From NCBI GenBank assembly GCA_018332375.1, contig BOPV01000001.1:1116001-1180000 (forward strand): DNA of 64,000 nt. Direction: 5' to 3'. Each line of letters opens with the position of its first letter. The first letter of the stretch is position 1. This DNA comes from Roseiterribacter gracilis. Lineage in GTDB: Bacteria; Pseudomonadota; Alphaproteobacteria; BOG-932; Roseiterribacteraceae. A model generated the notes under the pieces. That model made no database searches and had not been told where the DNA came from. It saw only the letters and a program-made list of their open reading frames with translations. A program made the translations under genes and the position numbers. Shown here piece after piece: positions 42,036-50,798 of the stretch.

Positions 42036-43259
42036 ATGGCTGGGGTGCGGACCCTCGATACGGCAGAGCTGCGTGGCAACATCGCGCTGGTACGCGCCGA
42101 CCTCAACGTGCCGATGCAAGACGGCAAGGTCACCGACACGGCCCGCATCGACCAGTTGAAAGCCACCGTGGACCGCCTGATCACGGGCGGCGCCAAAGTC
42201 GTGCTGCTGTCGCATTTCGGTCGGCCCAAAGGCGGACCGGACGCGAAATATTCGCTGCACCAGATCGTGCCGACTTTGGGCGAACGGCTGGGCCGCACCA
42301 TTCGCTTCGCCAGCGACTGCGTCGGTCCGGTGGCGCATGAAGCGGTGGAGTCGCTCGCCAACGGCGAAGTGCTGCTGCTGGAAAATCTGCGCTTCCACGC
42401 CGAAGAAGAAGCCAACGACTGGAACTTCGCCGAGCTTCTGTCCGAGCTGGGCGACATCTATGTCAACGACGCCTTCTCGATCGCACACCGCGCCCATGCC
42501 AGCGTCGAAGCGCTGGCGCGGTTGATGCCCTCCTATGCCGGCATCGCGATGCAGCGCGAACTGGAGGCGCTGGATGCAGCGCTGGAAAATCCCAAACGCC
42601 CGGTGATGGCGTTGGTCGGTGGCGCCAAGATTTCGACCAAGCTGGAGCTGCTGGGCAATCTGGTGCGCAAAGTCGACGCGCTGGCGTTGGGCGGCGGCAT
42701 GGCGAACACGTTTCTCGCGGCAACCGGCAAAGCGATTGGCAAAAGCCTGGTCGAGAAAGACATGCTGGACGAGGCGCGCCGCATCGCCGACATCGCGGCC
42801 AAAGCCGGTTGCGATCTCATTCTGCCGGTCGACGCCGTCGTCGCGCGCGAATTCAAAGCCAACGCAGCGAACGAAACCGTCAGCGTCGATGCAGTGCCCG
42901 ACGACGCCATGATCCTCGATGTCGGCCCCGACTCGATCGAGGCGCTGAACCAGCGTCTGGCGTCGGTGAATACGGTGTTGTGGAACGGGCCGTTGGGCGC
43001 GTTCGAGCTGACCCCGTTCGATCGCGGCACGGTCGAGGTCGCCAAGGCGGTCGCGGCGCGCACCGAAAAGGGCCACCTCACCTCGATCGCGGGCGGCGGC
43101 GACACCAGTGCGGCCATGGCGCATGCCGGCGTAGAGACCCGTTTCACGTACATCTCGACCGCAGGCGGTGCGTTTCTCGAATGGCTTGAGGGCAAGGTTC
43201 TACCGGGCGTTGCCGTGCTCTCTGGCGACGCCACAAAACAACCCAATGCGGCCGACTAA
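42036..43259 (+). CDS. pgk: phosphoglycerate kinase
   Basis: Glycolytic kinase, 407 residues, interconverting 1,3-bisphosphoglycerate and 3-phosphoglycerate. Recognisable segments are VRADLNVPM, LLSHFGRPKGG, LLLENLRFH, YVNDAFSIAHR (substrate-binding), ALVGGAKISTKLELL, LALGGGMANTFL, VLWNGPLGAFE and IAGGGDTSAAM (nucleotide-binding). ATG at 42036 with GGAG upstream. It lies apart from gap and fba; no tandem glycolytic gene is in the window. Confidence 0.97.
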   Translation: MAGVRTLDTAELRGNIALVRADLNVPMQDGKVTDTARIDQLKATVDRLITGGAKVVLLSHFGRPKGGPDAKYSLHQIVPTLGERLGRTIRFASDCVGPVAHEAVESLANGEVLLLENLRFHAEEEANDWNFAELLSELGDIYVNDAFSIAHRAHASVEALARLMPSYAGIAMQRELEALDAALENPKRPVMALVGGAKISTKLELLGNLVRKVDALALGGGMANTFLAATGKAIGKSLVEKDMLDEARRIADIAAKAGCDLILPVDAVVAREFKANAANETVSVDAVPDDAMILDVGPDSIEALNQRLASVNTVLWNGPLGAFELTPFDRGTVEVAKAVAARTEKGHLTSIAGGGDTSAAMAHAGVETRFTYISTAGGAFLEWLEGKVLPGVAVLSGDATKQPNAAD

Positions 43260-43329
43260 GCCGCCGGTATTCCACACCTATTCCAGTGTTTTGTTGACTT
43301 CTTAAGCCTGTCGCTCGTAGACCCTGCGC

Positions 43330-43635
43330 ATGGCGGGAGTCGCTCCTACATCCGGCAATTTGCTTCGCAACGTCGTGTCGTTGCTGCGCACGCTGTCGGC
43401 CGCGCCGTCGAATCCTGACAAGGCTGGTCCCGGCGCAGCGCTGCGCGGCCAAAGCCTGGTGCAGCCGGACGGCGCGATCGAAGGCCCCAGCCCGCAACAG
43501 GCCGTTCGCACCGTCGCCAAGCCGCAGACCGTCGATCAGCCGAAACTTACCGCCGTGCAGCTCGAATACTCGCCTCCGGCGGGCGGTTTCGACCCATATG
43601 CACGCCGCGGCACGTATCTCGACATCACTGTCTAA
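43330..43635 (+). CDS. hypothetical small protein, 101 residues
   Basis: Unrecognised protein without signal peptide, rich in Ala, Pro and Gln, ending in a tyrosine-containing segment (QLEYSPPAGGFDPYARRGTYL). Coding is supported by the open frame, by placement between pgk and the next gene, and by a terminator-like hairpin 12 bases after the stop. A possible TTGACT box lies 37 bases upstream. The composition of the tail recalls surface- or flagella-associated small proteins, but that is not evidence of function. Confidence 0.5.
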   Translation: MAGVAPTSGNLLRNVVSLLRTLSAAPSNPDKAGPGAALRGQSLVQPDGAIEGPSPQQAVRTVAKPQTVDQPKLTAVQLEYSPPAGGFDPYARRGTYLDITV

Positions 43636-43647
43636 GCCCCCCGCGCG

Positions 43648-43676
43648 CAGGCCATCGCTGGCCTGATTTCGTTTCC
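43648..43676 (+). terminator. intrinsic terminator after the 101-residue gene
   Basis: A 7-base perfect stem (CAGGCCA at 43648-43654, loop TCGC, TGGCCTG at 43659-43665) is followed by ATTTCGTTTC. Confidence 0.55.
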
Positions 43677-43724
43677 CGGGGGCGATTCAGACTCTCGAAA
43701 CTCGTGCGGCGCAGGTTCGGGTCA

Positions 43725-44231
43725 ATGCCCGACACGATGTCGAATCCCGCCCTGCTTTCGAAGGACGCAACGCGCCTCCACGCCTATTGGCTGGGCAAGG
43801 CGCGTGGCGCCGTGCCGGTGCGCCGGAGCCTGGACCCGGTGATCGAGATCCCGCAACTCGTGGCCAGCACCTTCCTGCTCGACCGGATCGGCCCACGTTG
43901 GCGCTACCGGCTGGTCGGCACCAAGATCGTGCGCCAGGTCGGCCGCGACGTGACGGGCCAGTGGTTTGACACGCTGTACGGCGACTCGGCGCGGTTCGGG
44001 CTCGAATGGTTCGAACAGATGCGCATCGAACGCCGGCCGATGCATTTCCATGGCGCCGCGAACGCAGGTCCGGCCCGCCGCTGGGGCGCGGTCGAGTTGT
44101 TGTACCTGCCGCTGTCGTCCGCGCCCGACGGTCCAATCACGCAGCTCTTCGGCGGCATGTGGTTTCCGCCCGACTGGAAAGACGGGCCGCTGACAGGCTG
44201 GCGCACGGTACATGCGTCAGCCCTGAATTGA
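43725..44231 (+). CDS. PAS_5-type domain protein
   Basis: Small soluble protein, 168 residues, of the PAS-like family common in alphaproteobacteria (LHAYWLGKARG, VPVRRSLDPVIEIPQLV, FLLDRIGPRWRYRLVGTKIV, GRDVTGQWFDTL). Such proteins often act as stand-alone sensory or regulatory modules with unknown partners. Start choice is uncertain; the ATG at 43725 avoids an arginine-rich extension. Two palindromes follow its stop. Confidence 0.75.
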   Translation: MPDTMSNPALLSKDATRLHAYWLGKARGAVPVRRSLDPVIEIPQLVASTFLLDRIGPRWRYRLVGTKIVRQVGRDVTGQWFDTLYGDSARFGLEWFEQMRIERRPMHFHGAANAGPARRWGAVELLYLPLSSAPDGPITQLFGGMWFPPDWKDGPLTGWRTVHASALN

Positions 44232-44264
44232 CGCCATAGGCGTCATCCCCGCGAAGGCGGGGAT
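44229..44264. repeat. paired palindromes between convergent genes
   Basis: TGACGCC-ATA-GGCGTCA (44229-44245) adjoins ATCCCCGC-GAAG-GCGGGGAT (44245-44264). The second has the form of the dispersed GTCATCCCCGCGAAGGCGGGGATC elements that I know from many proteobacterial genomes. It lies between the PAS_5 and amn genes and may terminate both. Confidence 0.6.
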
Positions 44265-44274
44265 CCCGGCAATA

Positions 44275-45774
44275 TTAGCGGAACGCAGTCTCGGCGAAGC
44301 TGCGCAGCTTGCGGCTGTGCAAACTTTCCAGACCATTTTCGCGTAGCAGATCCATCGCGCGCAGACCGATCTTCAAATGCTGGTCGACGCGTTCGCGATA
44401 AAAGCGATCGGCCATCCCCGGCAACTTCAGATGTCCGTGCAACGGCTTGTCCGACACGCACAACAACGTGCCGTACGGTACGCGGAAGCGGAATCCGTTG
44501 GCGGCGATCGTCGCCGATTCCATGTCGAGCGCGATGGCACGACTGAGATTGAAGCGCTGGATCAGTTCCCACTGTTCGCGCAGTTCCCAGTTGCGATCGT
44601 CGGTCGTCGCAACCGTGCCGGTGCGCATCAGCCGCTTCAATTCATAGCCGCTGAGCCCCGTCACCTCTTCCACCGCCCCCTCCAGCGCTAGCTGCACTTC
44701 GGCCAGCGCTGGTAGCGGCACCCAGGTCGGAATGTCGGCGTCGAGCACGTGATCTTCGCGCGAATAGGCATGGGCCAGCACGTAATCGCCAAGCTGCTGC
44801 GTGTCGCGCAGACCGGCGCAATGGCCCAGCATAATCCAGGCATGCGGACGCGTTACCGCAATATGATCGGTGATGGTTTTCGCGTTCGACGGGCCGACGC
44901 CGATATTGACCATCGTGATGCCGCTGCCGTCGGCACGCTTCAAATGATAGGCGGGCATTTGCGGCAGACGCGGCGGACGCGCGCCGTGCGGCTCTTCACC
45001 GGTGAGATTTGCGTTGGGCGTCACCCAGGCCCCAGGCTCGACAAACGCCGTGTAGGTGCTGCGAACCGAAGCGACTGCAGGGTCGCTGCTCTTCTGCATC
45101 ATCTCCAGCCCCAGCCGCACGAACTCGTCGACGTAGAACTGGTAGTTCGTGAAGATCACGAAACTCTGCATGTGTTCGGGGCCGGTGCCCGTGTAGTGCT
45201 TCAAGCGCTGCAACGACAGATCGACACGCGCAGCAGTGAACATCGCCAACGGTTGGCGCTGTTCCGACGGCACCAGATAGGCGCCGTTGGCGACGGAATC
45301 GTCGAGCCCCGCCAGATCCGGCAGATCGAACGCATCGCCCAGCGAACGCAGGCGCGCCTGATCGAGATTGCCTTCGAGATGCAGGTTTTCGCCCAGCGCA
45401 AAATGAATCGGGATCGAGCGGTTCGACACGCCGACTTCGAGCGGCTGACCGTGATTTTCCAGCAGCAGGCGGAATTGCTCGAGATAATATTTCGCGAACA
45501 GATCGGGCCGCGTCAGCGTCGCGCGGTAGGTACCCGGTGCAGCGAGAAACCCGTAAGCCAGTCGTGAATCGACAGGCGCGACGCTGGTCGTGGTGACTTG
45601 CACATAGGGATAGAAGGCGCGCTGGCGCTCGCCGAAATTTTCCCCGCGCACGAACCGCGTGAAGCTGCGCCGCAATGACTCGATCGAGTCGTCATAGATG
45701 GCGGTGATCGCAGCAAGCGCCTCTTCGGCGTTGGTGAAGAGCTGCTTGGATCTTGCTTCCTTGGCTTCGTGCAT
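44275..45774 (-). CDS. amn: AMP nucleosidase
   Basis: Hydrolyses AMP to adenine and ribose 5-phosphate, 499 residues, matching the family. The N-terminal regulatory domain (FTRFVRGENFGERQRAFYPYVQVTT, with GVSNRSIPIHFALGE) is followed by the nucleoside-phosphorylase-like catalytic domain (MVNIGVGPSNAKTITDHIAVTRPHAWIMLGHCAGL, and LDMESATIAANGFR near the end). AAGGGA lies upstream of the ATG. It follows ftsY after 22 bases and is probably in the same leftward unit. Confidence 0.94.
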   Translation of the reverse strand: MHEAKEARSKQLFTNAEEALAAITAIYDDSIESLRRSFTRFVRGENFGERQRAFYPYVQVTTTSVAPVDSRLAYGFLAAPGTYRATLTRPDLFAKYYLEQFRLLLENHGQPLEVGVSNRSIPIHFALGENLHLEGNLDQARLRSLGDAFDLPDLAGLDDSVANGAYLVPSEQRQPLAMFTAARVDLSLQRLKHYTGTGPEHMQSFVIFTNYQFYVDEFVRLGLEMMQKSSDPAVASVRSTYTAFVEPGAWVTPNANLTGEEPHGARPPRLPQMPAYHLKRADGSGITMVNIGVGPSNAKTITDHIAVTRPHAWIMLGHCAGLRDTQQLGDYVLAHAYSREDHVLDADIPTWVPLPALAEVQLALEGAVEEVTGLSGYELKRLMRTGTVATTDDRNWELREQWELIQRFNLSRAIALDMESATIAANGFRFRVPYGTLLCVSDKPLHGHLKLPGMADRFYRERVDQHLKIGLRAMDLLRENGLESLHSRKLRSFAETAFR

Positions 45775-45796
45775 CTGTTTTCCCTTTTTGTTGTTT

Positions 45797-46795
45797 CTAA
45801 ATTGCGCCCGTCAATGAGCGCGCGAATTCGCGCGCATCAAAAGGCTGTAGATCATCGATTCCCTCGCCCACGCCGATGCCGTGCACCGGCAATCCGAATT
45901 TGTCGGCGAGCGCGACCAGCACGCCGCCTTTTGCGGTGCCGTCGAGTTTGGTGACGACGAGGCCAGTCACGTCGGTCATGGCGCGGAATGTTTCGACCTG
46001 CGCCAGCGCGTTCTGCCCTGTCGTTGCATCCAAGGTCAGTACGGTTGCGTGCGGCGCATTTGCGTCGAGTTTCTTCAGCACGCGCACGATCTTCTGCAGC
46101 TCGGCCATCAGATTGGCCTTGTTGTGCAGACGGCCGGCTGTGTCGATCAGCAACACGTCGACGCCGTCGCGCTTGGCCTGTTCCAGCGCCTGAAACGCAA
46201 GCGCTGCAGCGTCGCCGCCTTCGGGCCCGGTGACCACGGGCACGTTCGACCGCTGGCCCCAGATGCGCAGCTGTTCGACCGCGGCAGCGCGGAACGTGTC
46301 GCCTGCCGCCAGCATCACGCGCTTGCCCGCGCGCGTCAGCTCGGCCGTCAGCTTGCCGATCGTCGTCGTCTTGCCGGTGCCGTTCACGCCGACCACCAGC
46401 ACCACGTACGGCTTCACCGACGGATCGATCGCGAGCGGCTTTTCGACCGTGCGCAGAATCGCTGCGACGTCTTCGGCCAAGGTTTCCTTGACCTGGGTCA
46501 AGGTCACTTCACCGAAGCGGCGTTGATCGAATTGCTGGCGCAGCTTGCTCGCCGTTGCCGGGCCGAGGTCGGCCGCGATCAGCAATTCTTCCAACTCGTC
46601 GAGCGTTGCTTCGTCGAGTTGGCGGCGCACGAAAATATCAGCGAGCCCGTCCGACAATTTGTCGGTCGAACGCGCCAACCCCTGACGCAGCTTGGACAGG
46701 AAACCACCGCGCGGCTCTTCCGCTGCGGGCGCCTCAACGACAGCGACCTCGTCCTTCTCGTCTTTGCCGCGACCGAACCGAAACCAACTCTTCAT
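45797..46795 (-). CDS. ftsY: signal recognition particle receptor FtsY
   Basis: SRP-family GTPase, 332 residues, docking the SRP-ribosome complex at the membrane. A short acidic/basic N-terminal region (about 45 residues) replaces the long acidic A domain of E. coli. The NG domain has GVNGTGKTTTIGKLT (G1), DTFRAAAVEQL, LLIDTAGRLHNKANL (G3) and TKLDGTAKGGVL (G4). Downstream of mtaB by 73 bases and upstream of amn. Its partner ffh lies 4 kb away on the other strand. Confidence 0.97.
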   Translation of the reverse strand: MKSWFRFGRGKDEKDEVAVVEAPAAEEPRGGFLSKLRQGLARSTDKLSDGLADIFVRRQLDEATLDELEELLIAADLGPATASKLRQQFDQRRFGEVTLTQVKETLAEDVAAILRTVEKPLAIDPSVKPYVVLVVGVNGTGKTTTIGKLTAELTRAGKRVMLAAGDTFRAAAVEQLRIWGQRSNVPVVTGPEGGDAAALAFQALEQAKRDGVDVLLIDTAGRLHNKANLMAELQKIVRVLKKLDANAPHATVLTLDATTGQNALAQVETFRAMTDVTGLVVTKLDGTAKGGVLVALADKFGLPVHGIGVGEGIDDLQPFDAREFARSLTGAI

Positions 46796-46868
46796 GCGGT
46801 ACCCTGATACGAAAGAGCGCGCCCATGGACGCGCTCGAATTTGCTTTGCTGGGTGACGCCGCGTGCCT

Positions 46869-48134
46869 TCACGCAGCCACCCGTTCCGACGCTCGCGCGA
46901 TCACGAGCCGTCCATCCGTCACCGCATCGACGCGGCCTTCGACGATCTCGCCCGGCTTGCCGCCGACCACCGAGGTCGGCGCAAATTGTTCGCTGTGGCC
47001 ACGACCGTCGTCGGTTTCGACCAGCACGCGTTCGACCAGTCCGACACGCGACGCCAGGAACGACGCCAGGCGGCGTTCGCCCGCAGCACGAATTTGCGCG
47101 GCGCGCTCGCGGCGGATCGTGACTGGCAGCTGCGGCATGCGCGCGGCCGGCGTTCCGCTGCGTGCCGAATACGGGAACACGTGCAGATGAACCAGGTCGG
47201 CATCGTCGACCAGCGCCAGCGTGTTGGCGAACATCGCATCGTCTTCGGTCGGGAAGCCCGCAATCAGGTCGGCGCCGAAGGCTGCGTCGGCACGCAAAGA
47301 GCGTGCGCGTTCGACCACCTTCAACACATCGTCGCGCAGATGGCGGCGCTTCATGCGTTTCAGGATCATGTCGTCGCCGGCCTGGATCGACAGATGCAGA
47401 TGCGGCATCAGCCGTTCTTCTTCGGCAAACGCGGTCCACAGCTCTTCGTCGATTTCGACCGGGTCGATCGACGACAGGCGCAACCGGTCGAGTTCGGGCA
47501 CGGTGCGCAGCAGACGACGAACCAACTGGCCCAGTTTCGGCTGGCCCGGCAGGTCGCCGCCATACGACGTGATGTCGACGCCGGTCAGCACCAATTCGCG
47601 AAAGCCCGCAGCGACCAGCGCGCGCGCTTGCGCCACGACTTCGCCGATCGCAACCGACCGCGACGGACCGCGACCGTACGGGATGATGCAGAAGGTGCAG
47701 CGATGGTCGCAGCCATTCTGCACTTGCACGAAGGCACGGGCGCGACCGTCGAAGCCGGCAACCAGATGCCCGGCCTGTTCGCGCACCGCCTGAATGTCGT
47801 TGACCGCGATACGTGCGGCGCCAGGCTCGTCACGCCAGGTTTCGGCTTTCAGTTTTTCGTCATTGCCGAGCACGCGATCGACTTCGGGCATTGCGGCCCA
47901 GCGCGCGGGATCGATCTGCGCCGCGCAGCCGGTGACGACGATGCGCGCATCGGGACGTTCGCGCTTGGCTTTGCGCACGGCCTGGCGCGCCTGGCGTTCG
48001 GCTTCGGCGGTGACGGCGCAGGTATTGACGATGATCGCGTCGTTCAGCCCCGCCGCCTCGGCGTGGGCGCGCATCACTTCGGACTCATAGCTGTTGAGCC
48101 GGCAGCCGAAGGTAAGGATGTCCAGCTTGCTCAC
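46869..48134 (-). CDS. mtaB: tRNA (t6A37) methylthiotransferase MtaB
   Basis: Radical-SAM enzyme, 421 residues, converting t6A37 to ms2t6A37 in tRNAs reading ANN codons. The N-terminal UPF0004 domain (ILTFGCRLNSYESE, IIVNTCAVT, VTGCAAQ) supplies the three cysteines of the auxiliary cluster. The radical-SAM CxxxCxxC motif is NGCDHRCTFCIIPYGRG, and a TRAM-like C-terminus follows. Start is GTG at 48134, sharing GTGA with the dapF stop. Confidence 0.95.
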   Translation of the reverse strand: MSKLDILTFGCRLNSYESEVMRAHAEAAGLNDAIIVNTCAVTAEAERQARQAVRKAKRERPDARIVVTGCAAQIDPARWAAMPEVDRVLGNDEKLKAETWRDEPGAARIAVNDIQAVREQAGHLVAGFDGRARAFVQVQNGCDHRCTFCIIPYGRGPSRSVAIGEVVAQARALVAAGFRELVLTGVDITSYGGDLPGQPKLGQLVRRLLRTVPELDRLRLSSIDPVEIDEELWTAFAEEERLMPHLHLSIQAGDDMILKRMKRRHLRDDVLKVVERARSLRADAAFGADLIAGFPTEDDAMFANTLALVDDADLVHLHVFPYSARSGTPAARMPQLPVTIRRERAAQIRAAGERRLASFLASRVGLVERVLVETDDGRGHSEQFAPTSVVGGKPGEIVEGRVDAVTDGRLVIARASERVAA

Positions 48135-48973
48135 GCTGCGCGCGCTGCTGCTGTGTCGGGCAATTGCACCGTGCCGCTGAACGCGGTTGCGACCGGACCG
48201 GTCATCAAGACGCGATCCTGCTTGGTCCATTCGATGATCAGGTCACCGCCATCGAGTTCGATCGTGGCGCGACGTCCGGTCAGGCCGCGCGATGCGGTTG
48301 CGACCAAGGTTGCGCAGGCGCCGCTGCCGCAAGCGCGCGTGATTCCGGCGCCGCGTTCCCACACGCGCATGCGCACGCGATCGGACGACAGAACCTGGGC
48401 GAATTCGATATTGGCGCGTTCCGGGAACAGCGGATCGTGTTCGAGCTGGCTGCCCAGATGCGCGACATCGATCTGCGCTGCGTCGGGGACAATGAACACG
48501 GCGTGCGGATTGCCGACCGACACACCGAAGGCCGGCGGCAGATTGCCGACCTGCAGCGGCAGCGACCGTGTATCGACGTCGCGTGCGAGCGGGATCTCGT
48601 TCCACGCAAAGCGCGGCCGGCCCATATCGATCGTGACCAGCGCCTCACCCGCGTCGCTTGCGACCACCGGCCCGCCGCCGGTTTCGATCGTGACGCTGCG
48701 TTCGCCGGTTTCATCCAGCAGCAGGCGTCCGATGCAGCGGCTGGCATTGCCGCAGGTCGCAACTTCTCCGCCGTCCTGGTTGTAGAACCGGGCGCGGACA
48801 TGGCCGCCGTCGCGGGGACGTTCGAGAATGACGAGCTGGTCGAAGCCGATGCCGGTGCGCCGGTCGCCCAGCGCGCGGACGGTGGCCGTGTCGAGCGAAA
48901 GCGCCTCGCGCCGTCCATCGAGGACGACGAAGTCGTTTCCAAGACCGTGCATTTTCCGGAAGGACCGCTCCAT
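48131..48973 (-). CDS. dapF: diaminopimelate epimerase
   Basis: Epimerises LL- to meso-diaminopimelate for lysine and peptidoglycan synthesis, 280 residues. The two catalytic cysteines are in ATCGNASRC and ACGSGACA; KMHGLGNDFVVLDG and SVGNPHAVF are family hallmarks. Overlaps mtaB by four bases; dapF-mtaB-ftsY is a conserved alphaproteobacterial order. Confidence 0.97.
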   Translation of the reverse strand: MERSFRKMHGLGNDFVVLDGRREALSLDTATVRALGDRRTGIGFDQLVILERPRDGGHVRARFYNQDGGEVATCGNASRCIGRLLLDETGERSVTIETGGGPVVASDAGEALVTIDMGRPRFAWNEIPLARDVDTRSLPLQVGNLPPAFGVSVGNPHAVFIVPDAAQIDVAHLGSQLEHDPLFPERANIEFAQVLSSDRVRMRVWERGAGITRACGSGACATLVATASRGLTGRRATIELDGGDLIIEWTKQDRVLMTGPVATAFSGTVQLPDTAAARAA

Positions 48974-49007
48974 GCGCCGTTATATGGCGCTGACGCCAAG
49001 ACGCAAC

Positions 49008-49029
49008 ACCCAGCGTCGCAACGCTGGGT
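49008..49029 (-). terminator. hairpin between pentapeptide-repeat gene and dapF
   Basis: A 9-base perfect stem (ACCCAGCGT at 49008-49016 with ACGCTGGGT at 49021-49029, loop CGCA) lies just past the pentapeptide gene stop. No clear U tract on the minus strand, so termination is uncertain. Confidence 0.4.
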
Positions 49030-49040
49030 TTCCGCCAGGT

Positions 49041-50396
49041 TTAGTGGCGGGTCAGGCCCTTGGCGCCCGTCAGCAGCGCGCCTTCGAGGTCGGCGCCTTC
49101 GAGATTGGCGTCGGTCAGGTCGGCCCCCGACAGGTCGGCACCGGTCAGCTTGGCGTCGCTGAGATTGGCGCCGATCAGGCTCGCTTCGCGCAGGCGGGCC
49201 CCGGTCAGGTCGGCGCCCGACAGGTCGACATTGGCCAGGCGGGCCCGGAACAGGCTGGCCGGCCAGGTCTGCTGCTTGTCGCTGCGGATCAGCATCGGCC
49301 CCAGCAGCGCGCCTTTCATGTCGGCGCCGGTCAAGGTGGCGCGATCGAGATTGACGCCGCGCAGGTCGCTGCGCGCCAGCTTGGCGCGGCGCAGATCCGA
49401 CAGCGACAGATCGGCCATCGCCAGGGCCGCAACTTCGAGGTCGGCATCGAACAAGGTGACGCAGTTCATCAGCGCTGCCGACAAATTCACCGAGCGGAGA
49501 TCGAGCGCCGAGAGATCCAACGCCGACAGATCGGCGCGGCGGCCACGCTTGGCGGCGCTGTCGACCCAGACGCCATGTTCGCTGACGAGATGTTGCAGCG
49601 ACTGGCCGGTCTCTTCGATCCGGCGCGCACGCACCGTCCCTTCGAGCTTGGCGCCATCGAAATCGGTCTGGTCGATAATGGCGCCGATCAGCACCGCTTT
49701 GCTGAGATCGGCACCGGCAAAGCTGACGCCCGACAGAACCGCGCCTTGCAACTGCACGCCCGACAGGTTGGCGCGCGAAAAGTCGGCGCCCGACAAATCG
49801 CAGCCGGTCATAATCGCGTTGGCGAGATTGGCGCCCGAGAAGCTCGACCCGCGCAGCACCGCATCGGTGAGGTCGGTCTGCATCACGAAGCCGTTCTGGA
49901 CGCGCGCATTGGTCAGATCGGCGCCCTTGGCGATGGCGCAGGTCAGTTCGGTCGCAAGCGGCTCTTCGTCGAACGTGACAAGCTCGTCGCTCTCGCCCGG
50001 ACGATGGCGCATCAAGGTGCCGTCGCGCAGATCGGCTTCGACCATGTTCGAGCCGGTCAGAATTGCGCCGCGCAAGCAGGCGCCGCGCAGGTCGCATTTG
50101 TTCATGTCGGCGCGCGTCATGTTGGCGATGCGCAGATCGGCACCGAACAAAGACGCGCTGACCAGTTTGGCTTCAACGAGCGAGGCGCTGAACAGCTTTG
50201 CACCGGTCAGATCGGCGTCGCTCAAATCCTGACCGCCGAGATCCATGCCGGTCAGATTGACGAACTTCAGCGCAGCACGCGCCCCGCCGGCACGACCGGC
50301 GAGAAAAGCACTGTGACGTTCGATAACGCGGGCAACTTCGCGGTCACTCATGACCGGCGCGGGCCGGTCTGCAAACGCGCGTTCAGGCGTGGGCAT
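49041..50396 (-). CDS. pentapeptide-repeat protein
   Basis: Soluble right-handed beta-helix protein, 451 residues, built of A(D/N)LXX repeats. After a short N-terminal helix region (REVARVIERHSAFLAG) come a first block (about residues 45-125) and a second (about 150-245). A linker with a helix-like EETGQSLQHLVSEHG segment follows, and then a third block (about 285-445), giving repeated ADLSGADLTGA-type units. Some pentapeptide proteins mimic DNA and guard gyrase, but most have no known role. ATG at 50396 is chosen; ATG at 50351 is an alternative. Confidence 0.9.
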   Translation of the reverse strand: MPTPERAFADRPAPVMSDREVARVIERHSAFLAGRAGGARAALKFVNLTGMDLGGQDLSDADLTGAKLFSASLVEAKLVSASLFGADLRIANMTRADMNKCDLRGACLRGAILTGSNMVEADLRDGTLMRHRPGESDELVTFDEEPLATELTCAIAKGADLTNARVQNGFVMQTDLTDAVLRGSSFSGANLANAIMTGCDLSGADFSRANLSGVQLQGAVLSGVSFAGADLSKAVLIGAIIDQTDFDGAKLEGTVRARRIEETGQSLQHLVSEHGVWVDSAAKRGRRADLSALDLSALDLRSVNLSAALMNCVTLFDADLEVAALAMADLSLSDLRRAKLARSDLRGVNLDRATLTGADMKGALLGPMLIRSDKQQTWPASLFRARLANVDLSGADLTGARLREASLIGANLSDAKLTGADLSGADLTDANLEGADLEGALLTGAKGLTRH

Positions 50397-50682
50397 ACAT
50401 ATCCTTGGCCGATGGCGGCACGGGTCGACGACGCGGATCGTGCAAGGCGGCTCCCAATAATCCGTTAAGTACAGCCGCAAGCCGCGCTGAGGCCATGTGA
50501 ATGGTCGCTATGCAGCCAGCAGTTTGCGTCCTGCGCATGTTGCGCCGATAGCCGCGCGCTGTTGCGAAGTCGCGTAATGTCGCGATTCTATCGCGCGCGC
50601 TACACCGCCCGACCTGGTTGACCGCTGATATTTTACAACCAAGGCGCGAAGGATCGTCGCAGCACGGTTTCGAGCATTTCGT
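50397..50682. other. intergenic region before the ffh leader
   Basis: Divergent spacer between the pentapeptide-repeat gene and the ffh promoter. I see no gene, tRNA or clear promoter in it; it is moderately GC-rich with no strong repeats. Confidence 0.4.
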
Positions 50683-50712
50683 TTGACCCGTCCGGGCGGC
50701 CGGGCCTATACC
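50683..50712 (+). promoter_or_regulatory. predicted sigma-70 promoter of the ffh leader
   Basis: TTGACC (50683-50688), 18 bases, TATACC (50707-50712), or 17 bases to CTATAC. Expected start is about 50718-50720, exactly at the first leader hairpin. Confidence 0.6.
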
Positions 50713-50718
50713 CCGCCC

Positions 50719-50791
50719 GTCCCGACCGGTTCGGGACAAGAAGGCACCGCGGTGCCGGCCAGTCGGCGAGTTTCGCCCACTGGCCCTTTTT
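50719..50791 (+). ncRNA. predicted structured leader or small RNA upstream of ffh
   Basis: Three hairpins in tandem start at the predicted transcription start. They are GTCCCGA-loop-TCGGGAC (50719-50737), the perfect palindrome GGCACCGCGGTGCC (50743-50756), and GGCCAGT-C-GGCGA-GTT-TCGCC-C-ACTGGCC (50757-50785). The last is followed by C and TTTTT. The unit could be an independent small RNA of about 73 nucleotides, or an attenuator for ffh. It lacks the GGAA-tetraloop core of the SRP RNA, so it is not ffs. Covariation among relatives would settle it. Confidence 0.55.
50757..50791 (+). terminator. terminator-like hairpin in the ffh leader
   Basis: A stem of 12-13 base pairs with one C-C mismatch and a 3-base loop is followed by CTTTTTGTTT. 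It lies 61 bases before the ffh start, a position expected for attenuation. Confidence 0.65.
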
Positions 50792-50798
50792 GTTTGCC

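Noticed and set aside
46863-48785. 640-residue plus-strand open frame opposite mtaB and dapF
   Set aside because: Both minus-strand genes have catalytic motifs and conserved order; this frame has none.
50719-50791. SRP RNA (ffs) upstream of ffh
   Set aside because: Three separate short hairpins, not one long helix, and no GGAA-tetraloop core.
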